Source: CBCXVS01 sp965178525 (GTDB lineage: Bacteria; Tectomicrobia; Entotheonellia; Entotheonellales; Entotheonellaceae). Taken from it: a DNA stretch of 20,775 bases. The stretch lies in the NCBI GenBank assembly GCA_965178525.1, contig CBCXVS010000121.1, positions 1-20,775 on the forward strand, in the 5' to 3' direction. The notes under the pieces were generated by a model. That model had not been told where the DNA came from and did no database searches. It worked only from the letters and a program-made list of their open reading frames with translations. Each line of letters starts with the position of its first letter. Position 1 is the stretch's first letter. Made by a program: the position numbers and the translations under genes. This document shows positions 1 to 6,817 of this stretch, piece by piece.

Positions 1-35
1 AAGGTCAATTCGTTTCAGGCTTTTGAGTTTTTATT

Positions 36-254
36 TCAACAAGTTGTCGCCGAATCACGGGAGGAACTTCGGTCTAACGCGTCGATGGCTTCAGAGCGAA
101 TATTGACCTGGGTGCGGTTGTTGCGCCAAACGGGCTGCTGCCCGGGCGGCTCCAGGTTGTCAACGAGTGCGGGCTGATCCGGCTCGAAGCGTATCGTGTC
201 TCCGTCAGGTTGGAGTCCGAGAACGCGGAAGGTTCCATTGATCAAGGTGTACAT
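36..254 (-). CDS. Truncated nuclease-like (SNase-type N-terminus) small protein
   Basis: About 72 residues. It begins MYTLINGTFRVLG and continues with a PDGDTIRF motif and a later RSEAIDAL motif. That order resembles the first beta strands of thermonuclease-like proteins I recall from cyanobacteria, where the equivalent of EAIDAL is followed by a much longer catalytic domain. Here the protein stops 12 residues later after a low-complexity DRSSSRDSATTC tail, so the catalytic part is missing. I chose the ATG at 254 because AAGGAG lies about 10 bases upstream; a TTG at 263 is too close to that site. It could be a frameshifted remnant or a genuine small protein. Family assignment is from memory and only moderately sure. 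Confidence 0.4.
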   Translation of the reverse strand: MYTLINGTFRVLGLQPDGDTIRFEPDQPALVDNLEPPGQQPVWRNNRTQVNIRSEAIDALDRSSSRDSATTC

Positions 255-457
255 GGGCAACAAACTCCTTAGGTTAGGCGACTCGCCGAAAGCGGTCTGT
301 TTCGGTGATCGGAACCTGCAAGATCAAAGGTAACTGGGCGATTTGACTCGATACGATCGGGTACGATGACGGAGAGGACAAACAACATACCTGGGTCTCA
401 CCTCGTCAACCGTTACCCGCACTTGGAGTGCCCAGCTCAGTGGACATGCTGGTCGCG

Positions 458-489
458 GCCATGGCGGCACGTGACGATGCCGCCATGGC
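458..489 (-). terminator. GC-rich hairpin just downstream of the P-type ATPase stop
   Basis: A perfect 12-bp inverted repeat (458-469 pairs with 478-489) has an 8-nt loop. It begins 6 bases beyond the ATPase stop codon. No T-run follows it on the minus strand, so it is not a canonical intrinsic terminator. It may instead be a 3' mRNA stabiliser or a Rho-assisted terminator. The pairing is seen directly; the role is inferred from position. Confidence 0.45.
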
Positions 490-494
490 AAGCG

Positions 495-2558
495 TTACGG
501 CTTGATCGCATGTAGAGTGGGGTTATGCAGCTCTGCGCGGCGCAAGGGCAACATCGCATTCGTCATGCCCGCGACTAAACCCAGGGTGTACAAGACAATC
601 CCGCTGACAAGCCCAAACCCCAAGAAGACCACACCCCCGATGCAGATCACGCCGGGGGCAACGGATGTGATCAGGTTGTTGCGCATGTTAATTTCAAAAT
701 GATCGGCGAGGTCAAACAGATGCCCCAGTCGGTTCAAACTCTCGTCCATCAAGATAATCCGGGCCGTATCCGTGGCGATTAAAGAGCCGCCACGCAGCGA
801 AATGGAGACATCGGCCTGGCTGAGCGCGATGGCATCATTGATGCCATCGCCAACAAAACAGACGGATTTGCCCTCTTGTTGCAGTTGCTCGATCACGGCC
901 GCTTTGTGTTCCGGGAGGGTTTCGGCCACGTAATGGTCGATACCCAATTCTTCCGCGAGCTTATGGGTCGGCTCGGCATGATCCCCCGAGATGATGTATA
1001 GTGACATCTGGCGTTGCCGCAGCGCTTCAATGATGCGCGTCGCTTCCGGACGCACGGTCGCATGCAATTCAATAGCGCCGCTCACGTGATCATCAATGGC
1101 GACATAGACAAAGGCATAGCCCTGCTCCTGACCGTTTGCCTGGAGCGTATGGAAGTCAGGAGGTATGGAGATCGCTTCCATCTCCATAAACCGCATACTA
1201 CCCACCCGCACCCAGGTGTTGGTGATCGCGACCTTGATGCCGTACCCGATTTCATAGGCGCTCTCGTCAATCTCTGGCAAGCGCAAGGCACGCGTGCTGG
1301 CCTCTTGCAGGATGGCCCTGGCAATGGGGTGAGACTGGTTCGATTCCGCTGCCGCCGCGTAGGTTAACACGTCATTTTCGGAAAGACCATTGCATGTGTA
1401 GATGGCCCCGATATGGGGCTGTTCTAGGGTCAGGGTGCCGGTTTTGTCGAACACGATGGTGTCGATCTGGGCCAACGCCTCCAGGGCGCGGCCGTCTTTA
1501 ATCAGAATGCTCTGGTTCGAGGCGATACGGAGGAAGTTCCACACGCTGATCGGGGCGATAAGCCGCATATTGTAGCCAATACTGGCTTTGAGAATGGCCA
1601 GCGCCTCGCTGTTGCCAAACATGGGCAAAATCACCGCCCCAAGCGCCAGGGTCGGCAGCGCGGCGCGGTCGGCGATCTGCTGCCCGCGCGATTCGATCTC
1701 GCTCTGGAAAGCAATGGTACGACGTAAGATGTCGCCAATTTGGGCGATGACGGTATCCGCCCCGGATTGTTCAACGGTGATGTAGATTTTGCCGGACAAG
1801 ACGATGGTTGAGGCGAACACCAGGTCACCGGGGGCTTTTTCCGCTGGCTGGGATTCTCCGGTCAGGAGATGCTGATCGATACTCGCCACACCAGAGGCGA
1901 TGGTGCCATCCACCGGGATGATGTTTCCCGTCTGCACCACGACTAAATCGCTAAGCTGTAGGTCTTCGAACGGGATCTCTATCTCCACTTCGTCCCGTTG
2001 GACCCAGACAAAATGCGGTTGATCGGCGAAGATATTGATCAGGCTCTTGCGGGATTTTGCTTCCGTTTGCAGGCCAATTTTTTGGCCGATGTTCAGCAGC
2101 CAACTCAGCAGGCTCGCGGCAAAGAAATAACCCGTCGCCATGGTCCCCGTGAAGAAGAAAATATCCACGACATATGCGGAGATGCGGCGCTCCTGCCACA
2201 GCGACTTGAAGCCCGCACGGTAAAAGGGAAACGTGGCATAGGCGATCAACGGGAGACTGAGGAGGCGCAGCGGCGGCAACACCATGCCGGCAACGGTAAG
2301 CCCTATGGCGGCTGAGGCCGCAAAGATATATTGGTCCGTCTTTTTCTCTAGCGCCTCGCGTTCGCGATCACCTTCCGGAGATGCAAACCTTTGCATCTCC
2401 GGAAGGTGATCCTCCGCCACATCCGGCAGCGTGAGGGTCGCGGTGGAGGGTGCGTGGAACGGGGCCGGCTGATCCTGTTTTTTCGTGGCGAGCTTATCAT
2501 ATACGCGTATCCCGGCCCACATCGCTCCGAATGGTAGAAGAAATGCGAATAGAAACAT
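495..2558 (-). CDS. Heavy-metal-type (P1B-like) P-type ATPase lacking the CPx motif
   Basis: A 687-residue ion-pumping membrane ATPase. Signature motifs: actuator TGES near residues 233-236, phosphorylation site DKTGTLT near 371-377, nucleotide-binding SHP near 410, and hinge GDGIND near 570-575. Hydrophobic segments lie at residues 2-20, roughly 76-150, either side of the API motif, and near the C-terminus (two helices). The overall layout and the SHP motif match P1B (CPx) ATPases. However, the helix before DKTGT reads IAPIS at about 334-338 where P1B pumps carry CPC, SPC, CPH or TPC, and there is no N-terminal HMA (CxxC) domain, so metal specificity is unclear. I chose ATG 2558 (MFLFAF) because GGAG lies 8 bases upstream. 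ATG 2609 and TTG 2612 lack a ribosome site but would add 17-18 residues. A 46-bp palindrome encodes part of the cytosolic linker. Confidence 0.9.
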   Translation of the reverse strand: MFLFAFLLPFGAMWAGIRVYDKLATKKQDQPAPFHAPSTATLTLPDVAEDHLPEMQRFASPEGDREREALEKKTDQYIFAASAAIGLTVAGMVLPPLRLLSLPLIAYATFPFYRAGFKSLWQERRISAYVVDIFFFTGTMATGYFFAASLLSWLLNIGQKIGLQTEAKSRKSLINIFADQPHFVWVQRDEVEIEIPFEDLQLSDLVVVQTGNIIPVDGTIASGVASIDQHLLTGESQPAEKAPGDLVFASTIVLSGKIYITVEQSGADTVIAQIGDILRRTIAFQSEIESRGQQIADRAALPTLALGAVILPMFGNSEALAILKASIGYNMRLIAPISVWNFLRIASNQSILIKDGRALEALAQIDTIVFDKTGTLTLEQPHIGAIYTCNGLSENDVLTYAAAAESNQSHPIARAILQEASTRALRLPEIDESAYEIGYGIKVAITNTWVRVGSMRFMEMEAISIPPDFHTLQANGQEQGYAFVYVAIDDHVSGAIELHATVRPEATRIIEALRQRQMSLYIISGDHAEPTHKLAEELGIDHYVAETLPEHKAAVIEQLQQEGKSVCFVGDGINDAIALSQADVSISLRGGSLIATDTARIILMDESLNRLGHLFDLADHFEINMRNNLITSVAPGVICIGGVVFLGFGLVSGIVLYTLGLVAGMTNAMLPLRRAELHNPTLHAIKP
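2366..2411. repeat. Perfect 22-bp inverted repeat with 2-nt loop inside the ATPase gene
   Basis: Bases 2366-2387 are the exact reverse complement of 2390-2411, separated by CC. The pairing stops at 2365/2412. It is read in frame as part of a variable linker (HLPEMQRFASPEGD) between the first hydrophobic segment and the next membrane block. It resembles coding-sequence palindromic elements such as those in Rickettsia in kind, not in sequence. No second copy was noticed in this window. Confidence 0.9.
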
Positions 2559-2909
2559 TGACCCGTCTCCATGGTTGAGGTATTGCAAAAGAGTAGTGGA
2601 CGGCCGCATCAAGGCAACCGCATACGGCGGCGTGGAACCGATCTCTCAGCCGTTAATAGACAGCTGAGAAGACGCTGTTTTTTTGGCTAACACGCACCTC
2701 TCAAGTCATGCCCATGACGTTTCCGATACCGTGAGATGCCCCTGAGTATAAAAGACTAGGAGCCGTCTCACAACAAACCCGAGACCACGACTGCCCGGTA
2801 CCGATCGCCAAGGAACATACGGGAAGGAGACGTCACCTTGACAACGTCTCCGACGTGGCCCACACCTGCTAGACCTGCAGGACATCACGCGAGGCCAATG
2901 GAGCACGTC
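2559..2909. other. Divergent intergenic region between ATPase and HExxH gene
   Basis: About 350 bp with no convincing gene, holding the 5' ends of two divergent genes. A 14-bp palindrome lies at 2705-2718, an AT-rich TATAAA at 2747-2752 without a good -35 partner, and a weak hairpin (ACAGC/GCTGT near 2659-2679) followed by seven T residues. In-frame start codons for both flanking genes exist further into this region but lack ribosome-binding sites. Confidence 0.5.
2705..2718. promoter_or_regulatory. Candidate operator palindrome
   Basis: GTCATG-CC-CATGAC is a perfect 6+2+6 inverted repeat in the divergent promoter region between the ATPase and the HExxH gene. A dimeric repressor or activator could bind here, but the regulator is unknown and short palindromes also occur by chance. 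Confidence 0.25.
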
Positions 2910-3866
2910 ATGATGCGCATAGTCCGGCTCTTCTCTCTCTGTATCGCTTTTGTTGCCGTAGCACTGGCCGGGGCAGCTCCGGCTCGTTCACAAAACATGG
3001 ATGGCAAAGGTCATACACCCTTTGCCAAGATAATGGCCACGACGGAACAGACCTTTGCCAACTTCTTCGAGGGCGTCCATATTCACATTATCGATCCCGC
3101 CCGCTATGTGAATGTTGGCCCCACCGCCGCCGTCCCCATTGTGGATATGACAGGCTTTCGGGAACGGCTCCGGAAGCGCAGCGGTATTGCACTCTCGTTC
3201 CTCACAGCACGACGTATCTTGCAGGAGATTCCCGCCGTCCTGGCTCAGGGCGAAGTCGCCACCGGGCTGTATCCGCTCGCCGACAGCCGGACCTTATGTC
3301 TGATCACGGGCGGCGATCCCCACATGACCCTGGAAAACGCCCTGGCGCGGATGACACGCCTGGAGAGGCCGGCAGTGCCGCAGTGGGTACCGTTTGATGT
3401 GACCGCGCTGTTTCGGTTGCTCCTCTACCATGAAATCGCCCATTGTTCGGAGGATCTGGGGCGGTATCGCTCGCGGGACTGGACGGCCTACAACACCTAC
3501 ATGGCGGAAAACCTCGGGGATGCCTTTGCCGTCTTACTTCATCTGCGTGATACGGGAGATGATATGCTGCCTCACTTCTTCGCGCTGCTCCGGCGCACGA
3601 TGCTCTTGACCACTAATGATATTGAGCATATGACCGTGCCCACGATAGAGGCTGCGCGGCTCTGGGGCGCCACGCGCTTGCACGGCGGCCGCCTGCAAGC
3701 GATGAGCCGGAAAGCGCTCTTCCACCAGGCGCAGCGCCTGGTGGCGACGTATGCCTTGACACCGCACGCCTTCTCAAGATTCGAAGCAAACATGCGCATG
3801 GCGCCAGCACACGCCTTTTTCGCGTCTCACCTCCCACCTCAACGGCCTCCTATTCCCGCCCCTTAA
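2910..3866 (+). CDS. Secreted HExxH putative metallopeptidase, family unknown
   Basis: About 318 residues. The start is set at ATG 2910, which has GGAG 6 bases upstream and gives MMRIVRLFSLCIAFVAVALA followed by an AxA-like site: a typical Sec signal peptide ending near residue 25. Earlier in-frame starts at 2838 and 2898 would put a polar extension before the hydrophobic stretch. HEIAH at residues 174-178 is a zinc-site motif. Glu200 in AENLGDAF, 22 residues after the second His, could be the third ligand as in gluzincins. The rest is mixed alpha/beta with no motif I recognise. DUF4344-like putative metallopeptidases are a possible match but this was not verified. The protein is probably periplasmic or extracellular, and the substrate is unknown. 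Confidence 0.75.
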   Translation: MMRIVRLFSLCIAFVAVALAGAAPARSQNMDGKGHTPFAKIMATTEQTFANFFEGVHIHIIDPARYVNVGPTAAVPIVDMTGFRERLRKRSGIALSFLTARRILQEIPAVLAQGEVATGLYPLADSRTLCLITGGDPHMTLENALARMTRLERPAVPQWVPFDVTALFRLLLYHEIAHCSEDLGRYRSRDWTAYNTYMAENLGDAFAVLLHLRDTGDDMLPHFFALLRRTMLLTTNDIEHMTVPTIEAARLWGATRLHGGRLQAMSRKALFHQAQRLVATYALTPHAFSRFEANMRMAPAHAFFASHLPPQRPPIPAP

Positions 3867-3966
3867 GTACCTGAACAAAATTAAATTGGCGGTATCCTGG
3901 GATTATCACAACGGACCGATTGGGGATGTCGAGCCACATGAAATCCTCTAAATACCTGGACAGAAT
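3864..3966. repeat. Pair of degenerate 18-bp direct repeats
   Basis: Bases 3864-3881 and 3949-3966 share 15 of 18 positions (TAARTACCTGRACARAAT), set 85 bp apart. The first copy contains the stop codon of the HExxH gene. They may be remnants of a small mobile element or binding sites. Nothing else was recognised in the gap up to 4114. Confidence 0.25.
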
Positions 3967-4114
3967 CTCCTTTATACATTTCTCCAGGGGAAAACTATAA
4001 ATTTAATTGTGTTTCGGTACTTATAACGAATCCCAAAACGCCCAAAATACGACTCATATAAAGGGCCGAAGGGGAGCTGCGATTATCCCAGGACACCACC
4101 CGTTCACCCAGCCG

Positions 4115-4423
4115 TTACGTCTCGTCGAAAACCTCCTTGGCCACTCGCACCGCATTTGCGGCTGTCGGCCAGCCGGCATAGAACGCCATATGGGTGATCA
4201 CCCCGCCGATTTCTTCTTGGGTCACCCCATTATTCAAGGCGCGCCGGATATGGCCACGCAACTCGTCCGTACGATAGAGCGCAATCAGGGCCGTGACCGT
4301 GATCAGGCTGCGATCACGCTTCGATAAATCCGGTTGTTCCCATACGTCACCGAACAGCACGTCATCTCTGAGTTGTCCCAGTTTCGGAACCAAGTCGTAT
4401 ATCGCAGGCCGTGCCTCAGCCAT
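4115..4423 (-). CDS. Carboxymuconolactone decarboxylase (CMD/AhpD-like) family protein
   Basis: 102 residues, all-helical. The family hallmark segment is clear: RDRSLITVTALIALYRTDEL near residues 36-55, then HIRRALNNGVTQEEIGGVITH near 58-78 and MAFYAGWPTAANAV near 79-92. The conserved His and the Glu-Glu pair match gamma-carboxymuconolactone decarboxylase rather than AhpD, because there is no CxxC peroxidase motif. Members act in protocatechuate/aromatic ring catabolism or on related lactones, as cytosolic oligomers. AAGGAGGT lies 4 bases before ATG 4423, an excellent ribosome site. Its length is typical of short stand-alone CMD proteins. The neighbours are a fused ETF and amidohydrolases, consistent with catabolism, but the exact substrate cannot be read from sequence. 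Confidence 0.88.
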   Translation of the reverse strand: MAEARPAIYDLVPKLGQLRDDVLFGDVWEQPDLSKRDRSLITVTALIALYRTDELRGHIRRALNNGVTQEEIGGVITHMAFYAGWPTAANAVRVAKEVFDET

Positions 4424-4790
4424 AGGACCTCCTTCGTATCAAGCCGCTCAATGGATTGGCACACGAACAGCAGCACGCCAGCGCGTGTTCCGGTCCGTTC
4501 CATGCGCCAGGGGTCGCCGGCGTGCAGTATACTACGCCTGTGTCCCTGAGAAAACTCGCCATGCGCATCACCAGCAGCATTCGGGTAAGATAAGGGAAAA
4601 CAGGTCTGTCCCGAATGGCATTAAGTTAAGCTGAACTGATCTATAAACAAATACTTGTTTCATCCCGAAATGACCTTCAAATGACGCCGATTGGCTCTTG
4701 GCGATGGCTCAGCCGTGCGATCCCTTCATCGATTGGGTGAGTTGATGGCCCGCAACGCCTAACTAACCACGAATCACTAGTCACGAACCC
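4424..4790. other. Gene-free stretch between the CMD gene and the ETF fusion
   Basis: About 367 bp with no plausible gene. It holds an inverted repeat CATTCGGG/CCCGAATG (4578-4585 and 4610-4617), a small hairpin AAACAA-ATAC-TTGTTT at 4645-4660, and a degenerate 7-bp repeat at its right edge. These could be traces of a lost mobile element. Confidence 0.4.
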
Positions 4791-4796
4791 CTAGAC
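4769..4796. repeat. Degenerate heptad repeat overlapping the ETF stop codon
   Basis: Four consecutive 7-bp units read ACGAATC, ACTAGTC, ACGAACC and CCTAGAC, i.e. roughly two 14-bp units. The stop codon of the ETF fusion (4791-4793 on the minus strand) lies in the last unit. It is similar in scale to the AATGCGG heptamers elsewhere in this window. Confidence 0.4.
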
Positions 4797-6629
4797 GTTC
4801 GTTAACACGGGCTTCAGCGCGTCCATCAACGGCGGCAAATACGTTTCCCAGTCGCCAATGATACCGACGTCAGCCGCCTTGAAAATGGCGGCGCGCCGAT
4901 TGCGGTTCAGCGCTAGGATGACGCCGGCTTTCTGAATGCCCACGGTATGGTTGAAGGCGCCGCGGATGCCGACGGCCAGATAGACGCGGGGGGCGATAGT
5001 CCGCCCGCTAATGCCCACTTGAATGTGGTGCGGGAGCCACCCGGAGTGCACCACGTTGCGCGTGGTGGCCATGGTGGCGCCGATCGACTCGGCCAGCGTC
5101 CGGATGCGGGGTAGGTGTTCCGGGCCGCCGATCCCCATGCCAACGCCCATGACGATCGGCGCTTGCGTCAGCGCAACGGCGTCCCCATCCGCCTCGTCGT
5201 GCGCCTCGATCAGGGTGATATCCGTCCCGGTCAGCGCTGCGGCCGCAAGTGACTCAACGACAACGTTGGCGCTCGGATCCGGCGCCGTTGGCGTCAGCAC
5301 GCCAGGGCGGAGCGTGACCAGATTCGGCAGGGTTTTGGACATGATCGGGGCGATGACATTCCCGCCCAGCGCGGGTTTTAATTGCACGAGCTGCCCTTGG
5401 CGGTTGATTTCAAGGTCGATCGCATCCCCGGTCAGGCCCAACTGCAACTGGGCTGCGATACGCGCGGCCAGATCGCGGCCGTCGGCGGTTGAGGCAAAAA
5501 GCATGGCATAGGGCTGCGCCGCCTGCACGGCGCTCGCCAGTGTCTGGCTCACCGCACGACTGCATACCGCGCCAAGTGGCGTGTTATCCAGTACCAGCAC
5601 GCGGTCGGCCCCGTAGGCGCCAAGTTCCTGCACCAAGCTGTCCTGTGGCGGGCCGATCAGCAGCGCCACCACTTCGCTCTGTGTCGTCGGGGTCAGGGCT
5701 CGGGCCTTGCCCAACATCTCGTGGGTGACATGCCGGAGTCCCCCTTGCCCCATCTCCGCCACGACCCAGATGCTTTGACGCCGGTTGTCCGGATACCGTA
5801 TGGCGCTGGTTGGCGCCTCAGCCGCCGCTTCTTCAGCGGCGAGCGCTTGCAAGCGCTCGCGCAGCCATGCCGCCATTTGTTGCGCGGCGGCGGCGGCATC
5901 TGCCTCGGTAATGACGATACCCTGACGGTTGGGTTCAACGAGCCGGATGTCCTCCACCCACGTCGGGGAACCGTCGAGACCGAATTGCGACACGTCGGAA
6001 GATAATTGCGCGCAGCTCATTTCCTCGACCGGCTTGGCCTGAGCTTCCGCCAATTCGTCACGGCTGGCATAGCGTTCAGGCGCCACGCCCTCGGTGACAC
6101 AGACCAGGGCCGGCAGCGGAGAGGTGATCACCTGGTACCCTTCATCGGTCACGCGCTCGGCCACGACGCGGTTGGTCTCGGCTTCATAGTCCAGCCGGCG
6201 CGCCTGGCTGATGTGCGGCAGCCCCAGCAATTCGGCGACCTCAGGGCCGACCTGTCCCGTTTCAGCGTCCGTGCTATTGCGGCCGCAGAGAATCAAATCG
6301 GGCTGTTCGCGTTCCAGAGTCAGGGCCAGCGCCCGAGCCGTGGCCAGCGTATCCGAGCCGGCCAGAGCCCGGTCCGTGAGTAGGATGGTGCGGTCAGCTC
6401 CCAGAGCGAGACACTGCACCAGTCCTTCCCGCGCCTGTGGCGGTCCCATCGATATGACCAGCACTTCATCCTCCGGGCCGGATTTCAGCTGCACAGCACG
6501 CACCAGCCCCAGGAGGTCAAAGGTGTTAATCTCCGACGGGACGCCCTCCCGGATAATGGTTTTGGTCTCATAATCAAAGCCAATTTGGGCGACAACCGGG
6601 ACGTATTTGACGCATACGGCAATCTTCAT
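4791..6629 (-). CDS. Single-chain electron transfer flavoprotein (EtfB-EtfA fusion)
   Basis: 612 residues, about the sum of an EtfB (~260) and an EtfA (~320). Residues 1 to about 260 are EtfB/FixA-like: MKIAVCVKYVP start, then CGRNSTDAETGQVGPEVAE, the adenine-nucleotide-binding motif of beta subunits. An Ala/Glu-rich linker lies near 265-290. The rest is EtfA/FixB-like, beginning SIWVVAEMGQGG. It ends in the FAD domain with TRNVVHSGW, GISGRTIAPRVYLAVGIRGAFNH and KAADVGIIGDW. It would shuttle electrons from flavin dehydrogenases to an ETF:quinone oxidoreductase or a related acceptor, in the cytosol. Start ATG 6629 restores the canonical MKIAVCVK; an upstream in-frame ATG at 6662 adds 11 unlikely residues. 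AGGAAAGG lies upstream. No partner dehydrogenase or FixC-like gene is adjacent. Confidence 0.9.
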   Translation of the reverse strand: MKIAVCVKYVPVVAQIGFDYETKTIIREGVPSEINTFDLLGLVRAVQLKSGPEDEVLVISMGPPQAREGLVQCLALGADRTILLTDRALAGSDTLATARALALTLEREQPDLILCGRNSTDAETGQVGPEVAELLGLPHISQARRLDYEAETNRVVAERVTDEGYQVITSPLPALVCVTEGVAPERYASRDELAEAQAKPVEEMSCAQLSSDVSQFGLDGSPTWVEDIRLVEPNRQGIVITEADAAAAAQQMAAWLRERLQALAAEEAAAEAPTSAIRYPDNRRQSIWVVAEMGQGGLRHVTHEMLGKARALTPTTQSEVVALLIGPPQDSLVQELGAYGADRVLVLDNTPLGAVCSRAVSQTLASAVQAAQPYAMLFASTADGRDLAARIAAQLQLGLTGDAIDLEINRQGQLVQLKPALGGNVIAPIMSKTLPNLVTLRPGVLTPTAPDPSANVVVESLAAAALTGTDITLIEAHDEADGDAVALTQAPIVMGVGMGIGGPEHLPRIRTLAESIGATMATTRNVVHSGWLPHHIQVGISGRTIAPRVYLAVGIRGAFNHTVGIQKAGVILALNRNRRAAIFKAADVGIIGDWETYLPPLMDALKPVLTNV

Positions 6630-6725
6630 CCGCTGGCCTTTCCTGTGGAAACATGATGCCACTGATGGTGTCCAGGTTCTTATTATGCGTCAAGGTAAGG
6701 GTCTGACACAATGCCCGGTCAGGGA

Positions 6726-6755
6726 TTGACACGCCCTCAGCCCCCTGTGTAAGGT
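6726..6755 (+). promoter_or_regulatory. Candidate sigma70 promoter for the amidohydrolase gene
   Basis: TTGACA at 6726-6731 is a perfect -35 box, followed after 18 bases by TAAGGT at 6750-6755 preceded by TGTG. It lies about 60 bases before ATG 6818, in the divergent gap between the ETF fusion and the hydrolase. The -10 box is imperfect. Confidence 0.4.
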
Positions 6756-6817
6756 ATCGCTGCGTCGCGTAAGCGCATGAATATAGCGAGGCGTGGACAT
6801 CGCACAGGAGGGCCGAT

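Noticed and set aside
1325..1360. GGTTCGATTCC resembles the T-arm of a tRNA
   Set aside because: It lies in the conserved coding region of the P-type ATPase, and no acceptor stem, D-arm or anticodon arm surrounds it.
6675..6716. Minus-strand promoter for the ETF fusion (TTGTGT and CATAAT spaced by 18)
   Set aside because: Both boxes are weak and could occur by chance in this AT-richer gap.
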